A DNA stretch of 64,000 bases from Desmodesmus armatus (lineage: Eukaryota; Chlorophyta; Chlorophyceae; Sphaeropleales; Scenedesmaceae), in the NCBI GenBank assembly GCA_007449985.2, contig VIIQ02000010.1, positions 186,001 to 250,000 of the forward strand, written 5' to 3'. Shown piece by piece: positions 45,841 to 59,549 of the stretch. The notes beneath the pieces were generated by a model. The model was not told the DNA's origin and made no database searches. It saw only the letters and a program-made list of their open reading frames with translations. The first letter of the stretch is position 1. Each line of letters opens with the position of its first letter. The position numbers and the translations under genes were made by a program.

Positions 45841-45973
45841 AAATAATCTGCTGCCTACCTGGTGTTACAAGCAGTTCACAGATGCGCGCAACCTGCTAGC
45901 ATCACTCATGAGGCTGTTTGAAGGCAGCCTGTGCCTGCACGTGCTTGCCAAGGGTGCAGTGCAAGCTTGAGAT
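45647..45973 (+). CDS. orphan open frame at the right edge of the array
   Basis: 107-codon frame whose last 55 codons lie beyond the DNA that matches the other units. They look more gene-like than the surrounding frames: a mixed hydrophobic and charged composition (LNNLLPTWCYKQFTDARN, then LLASLMRLFEGSLCLHVLAK) and CTG/AAG/GCC-rich codons. It ends in TGA just before the convergent taxilin 3' end. I do not recognise a family. It may be a leftover terminal exon, or chance. Confidence 0.25.
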
Positions 45974-46101
45974 TCGCTCCATCACAATGACATCCCCACA
46001 GCCACATGTGAGTGGCCTTCAGCACTAGCGGAACCATGATATACAAGAGCCTGGTCAATCAAAAGAGTGACATTCCACCGCCCGGCCTAATTATACCATC
46101 A

Positions 46102-49100
46102 TCAGCTTGTTGCCTGCAAGATGTTGTCCAGTGCTTGCTGCACAACGTCATGGCAAACCTCCGCCACTGCTGCATCAACACCCTCTGCTGCCTCATGGCT
46201 CACACCAGCCACCCCAGCCTCACTGTGCTGTGCAGTAGACTTAGCTGCGGCTTCGCTGACAAGCCCCTCACATGCCTGTGCCTCCACATCAGCTGAACTG
46301 CCAGACCCAGCAGCAGCAGTAGCAGGCTCACCCTGGCCCTCACTGCTGCCCTCAGCTGCAGCATCTGCGATCAGTCCATCAGCCACCACACTGGCATCTC
46401 CAGACCTTGCCTGCAGGCATGCAGCATGCACACAGTTACGCCAGTGATGGGGTGGCATACATGGATCCACAGCTCAAGAAGAGGCCATTCTCTGCACGCC
46501 CCATTTGTTCTCACAAGAGCCGCTCACGGGGCCCTTCCTGGGCGATGCCAGGCTATCAGCACATACATGCATCCATCCTCCCTCCCACCCCCGGTGTAGC
46601 AGGCACCAGTGTGCCGTTGACACGGCAGTGCCGGCCCCTTACGGTCCTGCAAGGGCAAGCTGAGCTGCATAGTCGCTACACAGCCAGCCATGCCTGCCAG
46701 GCAACAAGGGCAGAGGCAACACACCGCCCTTGTGCGATGGCCAGGAAGGCAACCGCTGCACATCCTGCCTGCTACGCCGTCAACTCATGCCATGTCCCGG
46801 TAATCAGCCACCCCTCCCACCTGCAGCGTCCTGCACAGCCCCTCAAGCCTCTGCTTCTGCAGTTGGGTGCGGCGCAACTTGTCTGCCTGGCCCCGGCTCT
46901 GCTGCTGCAACAGCTGCACCTGCTGCTGCAGGAGCTGCCGCTCCTGCATTAGCTGGGAGGTGACCTGCTGCTGCTCTGACATGGTCTTCTGAAGCTTCTC
47001 AAAGCTCTGCGGCCAACAGCATGATACCAAAGTGTGGCAATGTCATGGCAGTAAGGATTGAGCACAATAACAAGGCTGTTGGGCCTATGCCCATACCTTG
47101 CAGGTCACAGCAGGAGCCCAACTAGCCATGCGGACAGCGCTCCTGCTTAGGCAGCCTGAAAGAGGGAGCACCGGCCCATCACCAGAACAGCCCAGCATGT
47201 GCTGCACAGCACAGCCGCAGCTGCTGACGGGGCCAGCAACCGTGGTGTGCCCATGCATGCTGTGTCTGTCATGCGTGCGCAGGTGCAACACAGGGCTGGA
47301 CCGACCTGCAACACCTTGGTGGCCTTTTTGAGGGAGTCCTGCATCTCCCCCATCTGCTGCCTGTGGTGTGCAGCCTGGGCCTGGCAGTCAGTGAGCGCCT
47401 TCTCCAGCAAATCATTGCGCTCCTGTGGGGGCAGCAGCACAAAGCACAGCACACAGGTGTGAGTAGCAGGGCTGTAACAGGGAGTGCACCACAGCTGTCA
47501 TCATGCTACACTTGTGCTATACAGCAGATGGGGTCACTTGGTTGGGTGATCACGCAGACTTGGGAACCCAAGGCTGCTGTGGTGGCCACAGTAAGCGAGG
47601 ATGGAATACAGAGCTGCACCACATGCTTACGATGAGTGCTTCCGCAGCTCAAGCACCTGCGCATATGGCATGCTGCGCCATGCCCCGAGGCAGCATGCAC
47701 CCACCTTGTATGTATTGGCCAGTGCTGATTTGAGGGTGAGGGCTTCATTTTCCTTCATCAGCCCGTCCAGGGCTTCGTGCAGCTTGGAAGCTTGGGCCAT
47801 GGCATCGTTCTATGGCATAGAAGGACCATGACACATGTTGAGGTTTTGCGCTCCAGCGTCTGATGACTTTGGGCCATGGCGCAGGTTGAGGGTGTGCGCT
47901 CTGTCAGCTCATGCAATGTTCGTCAACTTTACTGCAGGAATGAGCATGGGGGTGGAAGGGTCCAGCCGGGAGACGGTTGCGGTCCTACAACATGCTGATT
48001 ACTACACATCAAGACAGCCTAGTGCGCAACCCCAACTGCCTGCTACAGCCACGAGCACCCTGCATCGCACCTGCTGCTGCAGCTGCTCGCCGATGGCTGC
48101 TATGCGGTCTTGCTGCGTGGTGCGCAGCTGGTCTAACGTCTCTTGCGTGCTGACCAGCTGTGACTTGAGCAGCACATTCTCCTGCAACAGCAGCTTGTTG
48201 TGGTCCAGCACCTTGTGTGTCTCCTCCTGCTGCTCCTCAATGCGGCTCTGGATGTTCTGCGTACCCAGCGCGCAAGCAGTGCACCACCCATGCCGTCACA
48301 TGTACAGGCGCAGCGAGGGGGCAACATCAGTGTCATAGCTCAGGATGCTTGACCGCATCATGCCTGCATGTCCTGCAGTGGTCATAAGCTTCTGGCTTTT
48401 GTGGCCGCCCATTATCACAGCTGGTTTGGATTATGCGAACTGAAACCGTGCCACATGCGTGAAGTTTGATCTGGATTCATTGCTTTCAACACAAAATTCG
48501 TTCTCATTCTCACCTCCATGATGCCCTTCACGCTATCTGTGTGCTGCTTCTGTCGGCGCATGTCATCTGCCAAGGCCTGCAAAGGGTGCAAGCAGTGTGG
48601 CATCATGATTCTGATCACCAGACGGCTGCTGCGGGGGCAACTGGCCGTGGCAATCTCACAGCAATGTGGGGGCGTCAACAGCTGTGGCAGCTTGGTGAGT
48701 GAGGTTGCATGCATAACCTGATGTTGCCATATATAGTTTACATTCAGTTTGGCACAGACTGCGTGTCCCTCTGTGCCAAAACACATACGCACCTTGTTTT
48801 CAGCTGACAGGTTTCGGGCCAGCTTCTGCAGACTGTCCACCTTCTGTTGAGACCGTGTGAGCTCTGCCTGACCTGCAAGAGCCCCCAGATGCAGGCAGCC
48901 ACCAACAGCGAAGCGCACCCGCACCTTTCAAATCTTGATCAGGCAGCACACCTGCTGAGTGGCAAACATTACATCCTGTCTGTGCAGTGCATGCAGAAAT
49001 GTGCAGCATGGCCCAGTCAAGTTGATGATGGCCGTGCTGACATGGGGTTGCAGGAGACTGCCCTGCAGACGACTTTTTGCCCCTGCCTGCCGATCAAGCA

Positions 49101-49885
49101 TTCTCAACTCGTACCTGCCTCCACCTCTTTCCGGCTGCCCTGCAGTTGTGTCTGCAGCTCTGCCATCTGCTGGTCCTGCTTGAGCTGGTCCTGCAGCACT
49201 TCCACAAAGCGCGACTGCAGAACCCGCATGCGCTCCTCCAGGGGTTGGGAGGTGTCACTCACAGCCTGCACGGTGACGGCAATAAGCACACAGCATGAGA
49301 AGTTGCTGTAGCTGTGGGCCTTGATCTGATGTAGGCGCTGCCAGTTGCTAGCTGCCCCATGGGGCAGGAGGTAGCAAACCTGTGGCACGGCACACGCTCA
49401 TGGCGCCCCAAAGTGCTGTATCTGCAGCCTGCTGTTGCTCATGTCAACGGTTATACCAGCAGATGTGCTGGCATGTGTGCACAGCGCACAACCACTTTGT
49501 TTCTGTAACACACCCTCAAAAGCCCGCCACCGCAAGCATGTCACCTTCAGGACGCCCTTCAACGCCAGGCGCCGCTCCTTGGCAAGCTGGCAGCCTGCAC
49601 CTCCAGCCTGCATCCTGTCCTCCTGCTCCTTCTGTATGCTGCTGACGGCATCAGAGAACTCTGCTGCCAGCCGCTTCTGCACAGACAGGAGCAAAACATT
49701 GGCTATCGTTGGACAGACTGGTGATCTACTACATCAACAGGGAAGCTGCACGTTCTTGCTACCTGCACTTTGTAGGCGGCTTTCAACTGCCTCCTCGAGA
49801 CATCCTTTGTTGCTGGATCTCCTTCAACTTGCTCAATTTGCTCTACAGTTCCTTCCGGACACTCCTGATCCCCTATTGGATTCAT
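46102..49885 (-). CDS. taxilin-family coiled-coil protein
   Basis: Taxilins are long coiled-coil proteins that bind syntaxins and nascent-chain or trafficking machinery. Exons: 49885-49763, 49676-49545, 49265-49115, 48872-48793, 48576-48514, 48256-48071, 47809-47705, 47422-47306, 47006-46821, 46410-46102. All ten are GT-AG with consistent phases and give 483 aa. Family landmarks in order are QQKVDSLQKLARNLSAENK (the 'LCREL-Q' type segment), IQSRIEEQQEETHKVLDHNK with LLLQENVLLKSQL, then MQDSLKKATKVLQSFEKLQK and the closing QKQRLEGLCRTLQ. Nearly all of residues 30-380 is predicted coiled coil, and exon 9 is Gln-rich. The acidic Ala/Ser/Glu tail (last 102 aa) is lineage-type low complexity. The start at MNPIGDQECPEGT is the first in-frame ATG before the acceptor-defined exon 2. 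Confidence 0.85.
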
Positions 49886-52800
49886 GGATACTGTTCGCGT
49901 TTGGATGACAACCCACTGGAGACAGCGATAGGGTGCGATAAAATAACGTCTTCAACTTTCAGCACGCAGGCAGTGATGCCTTGTGTTGTGTCGGAAACCG
50001 CGCGGTTTTCAGTCAAAAAGTGAGTTCAAACATGTGTCACATGCAGGGATGCAGCCTCAGAGGCTGTCAATAGCTGACACGAGGGCCAGTCAAGGAGTTT
50101 CGACATGCCTTACAGCGCTACCTCTTGTGATGGCCATGTGGCGGCCAACATGCCATTTGCGCCTCAGCGCTGACATTGTCCTTCCTGACTACAAAGCGGC
50201 TTGGGTGCTGCTCAATCAACCTGGTGTGTAATTGACAAATGATATGGTGGCTTTCTACTACTTTTGAAAACATTCCTTTCACTCTCAACCGCATCCATGC
50301 TTCACAGAGGGGCCAGCACACATGCACCTGATGACGCCATCATGAGATCATCGCGAACACGTGTGATGCGCACAAACAAAAGCACCAAAATGGCCAAGCT
50401 AGCCAATTGTGGTCGAATCATGACCCACAACAGAAGCAGGCACCTACCAACCCTGATGTCAGCCATCAGCACCCTCTGCATTCAGATCTGCACATGTAAG
50501 CAGAGGAGTGCACCTTGACAACAAGCTCCACCTAGCAGTCACTATCTGTTCTGAATGGGCACAATCTGGGGCCTCAAGCCTAACAGGAACCTGCAAGGGA
50601 GCAAGATCTAAGTGCAACAACATTTGCCCTCTGGTTGCTGCTGCGGCTTCAGGATCCACTCCCAAGCGCATGACAAACAATCAGTGGAGGTGCCGTCTTC
50701 ATCAACAGCCATTACTGATCATCAGCACAAAACTACATGTCAAACACACCCCACCCTCTTTCAGCCACGCCGTGACCTGTGGTCACCCGCATTGTTGGAT
50801 GGTGGCGTAAAGCATCGGGGGCGCTAAGACAAGTAACCCTTGCAAGCGGTGTCTGCCTTGACAGGCATCATGACGGCAGGACCACCCCAAGCACACAGTA
50901 CATCAGGCAAGCATACCAGCTGGACGGCAGATCCAAACAACACATCAAGCCGCACCCACCGCTTGTAAGTCACCACACAGTACATATGTGGCAACAACAA
51001 ACCAACAGTGCCACATTGACAAAGTCCATGTGCTGCAGTGTTCTGTCACAAACCCTGCTGAACTCTGGTCCCAGCTGCTGCGGTGATACGATGCGCTGAA
51101 AACAGAAGCTCGCTCTCAAACTGCAACCTAACAACCAGGAAGTGCAGAAGCTTCCAACCCGCACCAGGAAGTGCAGAAGCTTCCATCCCGCACCATTGAT
51201 GGTGAACAGCAGCACAAGGGAACCAGAGTGGAAAAAGTGCAGCAACGCTGCATAGGCCAGACCAGGGGCTCCACGAAAGCCATGGCTGCCAGTATGATGC
51301 CATGAGAAGCAATCTCAAAAGCCACTCACTGCAAAGTGTTGTAAGCATCTTGGCACTGCACCCGCAGGGGCAGCGCAGGGGATGGTCTGCCCTTTGTGCA
51401 TATACAAGGAACACAAGTGTGTGAGATGTATGAGACGGCCCCAACCAGGCAGTGCTTACAAATAGGAACAATACCAGCTGCTTGACGTCAGCACCGCAGC
51501 CCTGCCCCACAATGTGGTGAAAGTCAACTTGACCAGGCAGCATGCACTGCAAGGACAAGCTGTTGGTTCAGTGCCATCTTCCATGCAGAAAGCAAGACCA
51601 ACACACAGCAGAACCTTCACTGCTTGATGCTGTGCATCCGGGAGGGGCATACTTCACACCTGTAGTTTGCTTTGAGTCTGCAAAACCCACCGGTGCACAC
51701 AGCAAAACCCACCGGTGCACACAGCAAAGCACACTCCAACACAGAATGGCAGCATGCGACGTTGTCAGCCATCACAAGTATTGCGGTCTTGCACAATGCT
51801 TGCTGCAGCCAGACAAACCCCTCGCTGTTAGCAGCACCAGGATGGCAACACTCCAAACTACGCAGCTGACCAGCAAATTGGACAGAGCGGGACAGAGCTG
51901 GGTCACATTGCCGCTGCTGTGTGAACCTGCATACAAACAATTCATAACTACAACCCACAACACTAACACAAGAAAGTGTATCATCTGGCAATGTGCATTG
52001 TCAAGTAGCAGACATCCACACAACAGGAACGCATCCGACATCCAGAACAAGGAGAAGCATGGCATGACAGCCAAGTAAAAGTGACCACCACCATCCCCAC
52101 ACCCCAGACACAGCACTGCAGTTGGGACATGCTAAACCGCATCACTGTCAATACCCACAAAATAATACATGCAAAACCGTGCCAAACAAACAACACACGC
52201 ACACGTAGCCAGATAGGATGTGGCCGTTCCATGCGCACTGCAGTGCTGATGAACACCTGAGGCAGCTGTTTGCCCTGTCCTGGCCAGCTGCCCCAGCACA
52301 CAAGCAGGTGCATTCACAATCACTCACTCACTGACGCTGGTTGTAGGCGCTGATTGTTCCTTTCAGGGACACCACTGGACGCCCCACTGCCCCAGCGCCT
52401 TTCATGAGTGCGCAAGCACCAGCACAATGAAGGTAGTTCCAAGTAAGAGTACAACCATGTAGCACGCAGGCATGTGCTGCCGGCGCTACATCCAATCAAC
52501 TTGGCACTACAACAATCCACTCAGCATGCCATCATGGCACACACCAGCCCCAGGCACCAATACACAGCAAGCCTGTGTTGTCAGCCGGCCTGACACTGAA
52601 GCAAGGCACAGCCACCCCTGCCAGCCTGCAACATCATCCAACAACACCCACAACACAGCAATGGCCCCAAAGAACATCCACAAACACCCACCCAAAATCA
52701 TGTAGTTTGAATCACAGTTCCTGGCTTTGAACCCAGCCCAGGATCCTTGTGAGCCGATGCAAAACAGGAACGCATGTGCTCTGCTGCAGGGCACCACGTC

Positions 52801-52974
52801 AGTGGTAGCAACCACCCTCACAACAAAAACTATTACACAGTCAAAACCATAACGCACACGCTGATTGCGTTCTCCAACCGCATATGCAGCCCATTAAACT
52901 GAAATCCCTGTCACATGTACAGAAGACCAGTTGACAACACCTGCATACGGGAGGACACATGGTGCGGCATGGGA
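49886..52974. other. intergenic region: kinase 3' flank and taxilin promoter
   Basis: 3.1 kb between two minus-strand genes, with no supported gene. It is CA-rich on the plus strand, so GT-rich in the sense of the kinase gene, matching the bias of other 3' flanks. A TGTAA on the minus strand (52833-52837) lies 140 bases after the kinase stop. Two short tandem repeats are present: two 29-base units with GGAAGTGCAGAAGCTTCCA at about 51133-51191, and two 22-base units with CAAAACCCACCGGTGCACAC at about 51680-51724. The taxilin promoter should lie in the last few hundred bases before 49885. Confidence 0.5.
52833..52837 (-). terminator. TGTAA polyadenylation-type motif after the kinase gene
   Basis: TTACA on the plus strand, hence TGTAA in the sense direction, about 140 bases downstream of the kinase stop codon. 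It is the nearest such motif. Confidence 0.4.
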
Positions 52975-55900
52975 TCATGCCTGCAGCATACCACCACTCT
53001 GGCGGGGAGTCAACGGCTGCTGCGATAGGCTGCTACCTGCTGCTGAGTCCGCCTGAGCAACCGTGGCACCTAGCTTCTTGATGGCGACCGGCCACCACCT
53101 GCTGCTGGACGACCCTGCCTGCCCCTTGCCACCCTGTGAGGACGGCCTCAGCGAGTCAACACACTGATCTAGCCACGGCTGCAGGCGCTGCGATGCTGTG
53201 TAGCTGGATGCTGTGGTGTGCTGCACTGCAGCGGCCCCACTCCCCTGCGCCTCAAGCTGAGACTCAAGGTCCGGCTGTGCATCAGCTTCAGCAGCCTGCA
53301 GAGTGGCGCTATTCGCCATGTACCACTGCCGCAGCCCCCGCAGCTGGTCCAGATTGAGGTAGAAGCCAGGAGTGCCCGGGCCGCTCAGCCAATCAGAGGA
53401 GCCCTCCACTGACTCGGCCAACCCCTTGCCTGAGGGGTGCTGCCCCTCTGCTGTACCTCCTGCAGATGACCCCTTGCTCAGGAACCGCAGCAGCCCCCTG
53501 GCAGCGCTGCCGCTGGCGCTGGGAGTGCGTGCAGTGCCAGTTTGGGGTGTGGGGATAGACATACTTGGCAGGCGCTCGCTGGGGACCTTGGTTGCAACAA
53601 GGTCCTCCACCTGGGCGCCCGCTGCCCTGTCCCCGGCTGCCCCCGTAGCGCTGTTGCTGCTGCTGCTGGTGCGCTCCTCCTCAACACCCTCGCTGATCCT
53701 GCCTTCTGACTCCGAAGAGGTCAGGTTGTCCAGCAAGAGCTCGATGCAGGCAACCACCTGCTCAAACGTCGGCCGCGCAGCGGCATCCTCGTCCCAGCAG
53801 CGCTGCATCAGCAGTGCATACTGCGGCGGCATGCCCGGCGTCACCGGGGGGCGCTCGCCGCGCAGCACAACGCGCTCGACCACAGCCCCAGAGTGGCAGC
53901 CCGCGTGGGCGGTCTGGTTGGTGAACACCTCCCACATCATGATGCCATAGGCGTAGACATCTGCAGCCTTCGAGACGCGGCCGCTACGCAGGACTGCACG
54001 GGAGGCGAGCAAGCATTGCATGACAGGATGATGAGACTCAGCAGGCGTTCAGGAAATAGATCAAATCATAACCCATTCGCAACTTTGCAGCACGGACATG
54101 TACAGAAATGAGAGTCAACGTATGGGACGAAACCCAAACTGGCGTACGCTCAAGATGCAGCAGCGGTGCAGCCCTGTTGGCAATGCGTGCTGTCAACCAA
54201 CCCTTTGCGACACTCACCCTCCGGAGCCATGTGCGTGATGGTCCCCAGGGACGTGGTGCTGCGGTGGGTAGCGCCGTCAAGCAGCCGCGTGCTCACGCCA
54301 AAGTCACAAACTTTGGCAACCTGCAGCGCGCAGTGCCAGGACGGGGCGCAGCAATGGGCACGGTCAGTTGAAGCAGAGGAGATGGCATAAACACACTGTG
54401 CTGGCTATGCCCAGTTGAGCTTTGCCACCAACCAATTAGTCAGCAGATTCAACAGCTTACTGTGCGATCAACCTGACAGAATAAATCACTCTGGCATCAG
54501 CCTGACCGAATGAGTTACTGTGGCATCAGCATGCGCAGACCCCAATCATGCCATAGCAAGGGCATATTGCATGCGCACCGTGTTAAAGTTTGCACCACCA
54601 TGCCCAGCATGCTGCAGGAGGACGTTGGCAGCCTTCAGGTCGCCGTGCACCACACCCTGCTTGTGCAAGTACGCCAGACCATTCGCAGCATCCAGCAGCC
54701 GTGACAGCAGCTTGGCCTGCAAGGGCATACAACAAACATGACATACATGGTGTGTCTGGCTGAGACGACCATGGTATATGCATGTATGAAAATGGCCGGG
54801 CCTCTTGTAAGCATGTTGGCAGCAATCACAGCATGACAACCCAGCCGCAGTGTGCAGATGCCACAGCAAGGGTTGAGCAGGACTGTTTTGTGCCGTTCTG
54901 TAGTGCACCCAAGTCAAGCTGCACCACCCCACTCCTGCTCCTGGCAACATTTGCCACCCACCATGTCCTGTACGGTGCTGCTTCTGATGCGCCCGCATGT
55001 CACTGCGTCCTTCAAAGAACCGCCCGTGCACAACTCCAGCACCAGCCACACCTGGACACATACAGACCCAACAAAATGTACTGTTGTAAGCAGCACTTCA
55101 CCCTGCGTGATTGTGAAGCTGAACCAATGCATCAAGTTTCCACATGTTGCTTGCCAATCATGTCGCGTGTCGCTTGCAAACAAACCACATGACTCGATGC
55201 GACAGCTGGAGTACCCGACAGCACCCGCTGGCATCCCTGCCCCACCGCACCTGCATCTCATCCCTCTCCTTCTCCTTGCCTGGCTGACTGCCACTCTGCG
55301 ACGACTCTGCCACAGCTGCTGATGGGCTGGCATGCTGGCTGCTGCCGCTGTCGCTGGCCGGCACCGCGTCCGGCACATCCTGGCTGCGCCGGGCGCTGCG
55401 CCGCAGCCACCCCATACCAGGCCGTGGCGGAACAGGCTGGATCTCGCCCACTCCTGCGGCTGCAGCAGCGCCGGACAAGCTGCCGTCGCCCCCAGACGAC
55501 ACCGTGTGGGAGGACAACGCCCCTGATGTCCCCGCCCCTGTCCCGCTGCTGGAACTGGTTGTTGTGCGGTTGCCCTCCAGAGACTGCGCCCTGGTCAGAC
55601 TCCACCAGGCTGACTGATGCGGTGTGCTGCTGACCACACCTGCTGCAGTGTGCCTGCCTCTGCTCCCCTGCGCGACACCCATGCTGCTGCTGCTGTGACT
55701 GCCAGACAGCGTGTGTGCCGCGCTTGACAGCGGCGTCACGCCTGTGCGCAGCGGATGCTCCCGGCTGGAACTTGCCGTCGGGGGCCCCTGCATCATGCTG
55801 TCAGGAACCTGCTGCTTCCAAAGCTTGGCAAACATACGGCCTGCAGCCACTGTTGACGAACCGTCTGCCCCCTCGCCGCTGCTATGTGCAAGTGCAGTGC

Positions 55901-58900
55901 CCGCTGCGGAAGAGGAGCTGAGCGTGCCAGCTGCATTGCTGCTGGACGACGTCCCTGTGTTGACGGACAGAGGAGGCCCAGCGCCTGTGCCCGCTGCTGC
56001 CGCTGCACCTGGCCTGCTGCGTGTGATGAACTCCGGCACAATGTTGATGACCACACTGTCCGATTCAGCAGCCCTGGAAGGCCCCGCCGGAGCATGCATG
56101 TCACCTGCTGTACTGCTGCTGGATGCTGCGTGGCTGGCTGTGGTGCTGCTGCTGGGGTGGCTGCCAGTGCCTGAGCTGTGCCGGCGAGCCTGCTTTGGCT
56201 GCATGCCCTTGCGCGGCGAACTCACTGGAGCAACATTGCGCTGCGCAGCGGCCTGCTGATGCAGCAACAACAGCAGAGGGGTCACAGGCAGAAGGCATGC
56301 ATTAGTGAAACATGTGAATGGGCCCATCTTTCGATGGCCGCATATTGTAGGTGGCAGGCACTGCAACATGGGCCACACAGCACGGCAGAAGGACTAGATG
56401 GCGGATGCATCCGTAAGCATTTGGTTGTTGCACACGTGCATTTCAAAGGTGCCAAGCTCCACCATGGCCTGTCAAGCCTGTGAACACAGCCTGCATGTGA
56501 CTGCTGCTGCTGCTGCATGCTTACTCTGACCATTTGCTCCTGCTGCTTCTTGCTCCAAACCGAGCACTGGTAAGCTTTGACAACATTGCGGTGGTCCAGC
56601 GTCATCATGACCTCGGCCTCCTTGAGCACACGTGGCAGTGTGTCTGGGCTGCAGGGGTCAATGATCTTGACAGCAACATCCATGCCATGCCAGCGCCCCT
56701 TGAACACTCTGCACAGCACAGTTGAGCATGACGACACACAGTAACACCACTGCGACTGCGCAGGGCGCGGGATGCGCCGGCACAATGCGGTATGGATGCT
56801 GTCAAATGAACAAGCAAGGTGCGACGGCAGGCCCAGGGGCCAGGCAGCTCCCTCCCAAGCACCGCAAGCTCACAAACGCAGGCATGCCACACGGAGAGCG
56901 AAGCGCGCACCTGCCAAAACTTCCAGAGCCCAGCAGTGCCCCCAGCTTGACGACCTGGGAGGCATCTGGCTTTTTGCCACCTGGACCCGGGGGCAGCAGC
57001 TGCTGCTGCAGCTGACGTGTGCTGTCAGCATCAACCAGCCTGTTGCAGCACAGACACAGGTGCAACAAGGCAGCGGGGATGAGCTCTTGAGATTCAAAGC
57101 TACAGGTGTGGCTTTGATTTGATTTGAAGCATGACAGGCTGACATATGTTGAAATCGCACCAGGGAAGCACATGCGCTGCAACCACCTGACTGAGAAGGG
57201 CACTGGACGCTGAAGGAATATGCGCGCATCCCAAGGCGCTATGCACCATACAGGGACGTGCGGGAGTGTACACCAGTGTTGTTGCGCTGGCAGCACTGAC
57301 CACCTCCCTCTGCCACACCACTAACCCAGGTACACTCACGGGTCAGCAGGCAAATCATCGTCCGAGCCCTCCCCTGAGCCATTCTTGTGGTTGCCGTTGC
57401 CATTTCGCCACCAGCGTCGGTGCTTATACAGCAGCCCACCGACCAGGCAGCAAACAGCCAGGAAGCCGACAACACCTGCACAGGCAAACCAGCCCCCAAG
57501 TCAGCATCCCGGCCACATATGCGTGCTCGGACGGACAAAGTGACAGGGGGGAGACAGGGCCCCGTGATCCTGCGAATGCTGAGCAAGTTCTCATGAAGCG
57601 GCCGTCCCTTGACGATCAGCAGAAGCAGGCGCACTGTCTCCTGCCGGCAAAGCCCATCAGAGCAACACCATACCAGCATACCCCTGCTCCACACACCTCC
57701 AACCACAATACCAGCAACGGTTTGCGGCTGCCAAGAGCTGTCCGTCAGTGGCTTTGGCGCCAACAGCTCGCTCAACAGCTGTGCTGTACACGTGTCTTCG
57801 CTCTGACGCTGTATGCACTCTGATGTCACGTAGTACAGGCAGACACGGGTTGTGTTGTCCATAATCAACCGATATCCTGGTTGTGATGTGCCTGCCTCTG
57901 GGTCAACGGTCCCAACCTGCTGTCGACCCAGCCAAGAGCGCCATGACCAGCCAGACGCATTGACGAGCAGCAGCATGACAGCAAACAAGGACAGCAGCAT
58001 TAAACAAGCAGATGGGAGCAGACAAACAGGACACCAGGCGTCAGGCCTCTCCGCACATGTTCAGGGGGCAGCCGGCACCATGACAGGACTACAATCAGGC
58101 ACCCTCGGTGGGGCGATAGACACAAACATGCAGAGTGCGGCTAGCAACACAACCAGCTGCGGCCTGTTGTGCACCGGTGGCAGTGACACCCTGCCAATGG
58201 CGGGCAAACCTTGCTGGCTGGCTGCAGCACCGCCCTCCCAACTTACTTGCAGAGTGAAGTCTTGGAACTTGATGGCATCGTCAAAACACTGTCGCGACTG
58301 TTCTGTCTGTTTGTTTGACCGGTTCTGGAGTACACACACTCCATCCACCATCAATACTTCGTTGGGAGGGAACCCCACTGGGGCGCTGAAAGCACTGGCT
58401 GCCTGCAACGACTGCTCAGGTGGTGGGCACACAAGCTTGACCCTGACAGAATCCTTGACAACAATGACTGAATCCCTATCCCCCTGCACAGCACATACAG
58501 GCACCAAACACATAGGAGAGTCCGTTTGTACATACAGGGCTCATGCAACTACGTCCCAGAAGCATTAGCAACAGCCATAAGGAACCTGCCTGTCCCAAGC
58601 ATAGTCCGTCAAGAGGCTAGGCCACCATGCAGCAGAATTGACACACAACCAGGCATAAGGTGGCCCCAGAGACCATTGCACATTCGCTGTAGTGTAGTGA
58701 ACTTCAAAGCACCCAAGGTACTCACCATGAAAAAGTCAAGTCCAAACCCCCCAAGTTTGTTGACATTGCGCAGCACCAACTGATCAAGCGTGACGGTGAT
58801 GTTTGGTGCTATCAACACCTTCCGCATCAAAAACACAAAGTCCATCTGGCCAAGTTCAGGTGGCTCAGACGTACGTATCGTAAGATTCCGATCCAGCACA

Positions 58901-59549
58901 TAGGGGTTTGTTCGGTTGAACAAAGCCCTGCAGTCAGCAGTGTGGTCAGCAGATCATGAACATCAACGGGCGACCTGTGTCTGCCGGCTGCCAAGCCGCC
59001 AAGCCATTGGCAGCAGCTGCTGGAATACGTTTGCACGAGCTGAGCGCGTGAATGTGGTACAGGACGCCATGTGGGCAAGATGCCTCCGCAACAAGCCGGC
59101 CACCTGTGCCAACTGGACGTCCCGTACCAACTCCACCAGGATCTACACATGCAGAAGATGCTGGCATGCCTGCAACTGCTACTCCGCATACCTCAACAGA
59201 ATATCACGCCACAGCAACACAGCACTCACCACTGCTCTGGAATCAGCGCAAAGTTGTCAGGCGGAATTTGGATGAGGCTGACTGTGGGGTCCATGAGCGC
59301 ACTGAAGAAGGTACTGCTGCTGGTGGCTGTGGCCGTTGCCTGACCCATGACAGGGGTGATCATCAACGCAATCAACAGCCGCCACAGCAGGCCAGTCCAC
59401 AACACCAGCACACCATTGGGCAGCAGGCAGCATGCTGTTCCTGCTCTTGCTCCTGCGCCGGCCTGTCGCTGGTTATCTCGTGTGCCCACTGTGTGCATCA
59501 AGCTAAACCGGGACACTCTTGGCAAGCTGCCACGTGCAGCTAGGGCCAT
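52975..59549 (-). CDS. receptor-like protein kinase, TKL (Raf/MLK-like) type
   Basis: Membrane receptor kinase. Exons: 59549-59230, 58927-58726, 58483-58247, 57916-57697, 57475-57340, 57039-56911, 56708-56525, 56252-55251, 55051-54962, 54716-54579, 54320-54218, 53993-52975; all in phase, 1259 aa. Near residue 45 a hydrophobic segment (VLVLWTGLLWRLLIALMITP) acts as signal or anchor. The ectodomain has several N-x-T sites and paired Cys. The TM helix is near 319-343 (AGIVVGGVVGFLAVCCLVGG), then HRRWWR. Kinase motifs: GSGSFGRV (409-416), VAVK (Lys 429), a 334-aa Ser/Ala-rich insert (one exon, 477-810), LVLELCTGGSL, HGDLKAANVLL (Asp 866), CDFG (892), MAPE (920), DVYAYGIMMWEV. The HGD in place of HRD makes it non-RD. 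The C-terminal 250 aa are low-complexity. Ligand and pathway are unknown. Confidence 0.9.

Noticed and set aside
53372..56259. Plus-strand ORFs of 180-190 codons opposite the kinase exons
   Set aside because: Antisense of Ser/Ala-rich kinase exons 8 and 12, both anchored by kinase motifs on the minus strand.
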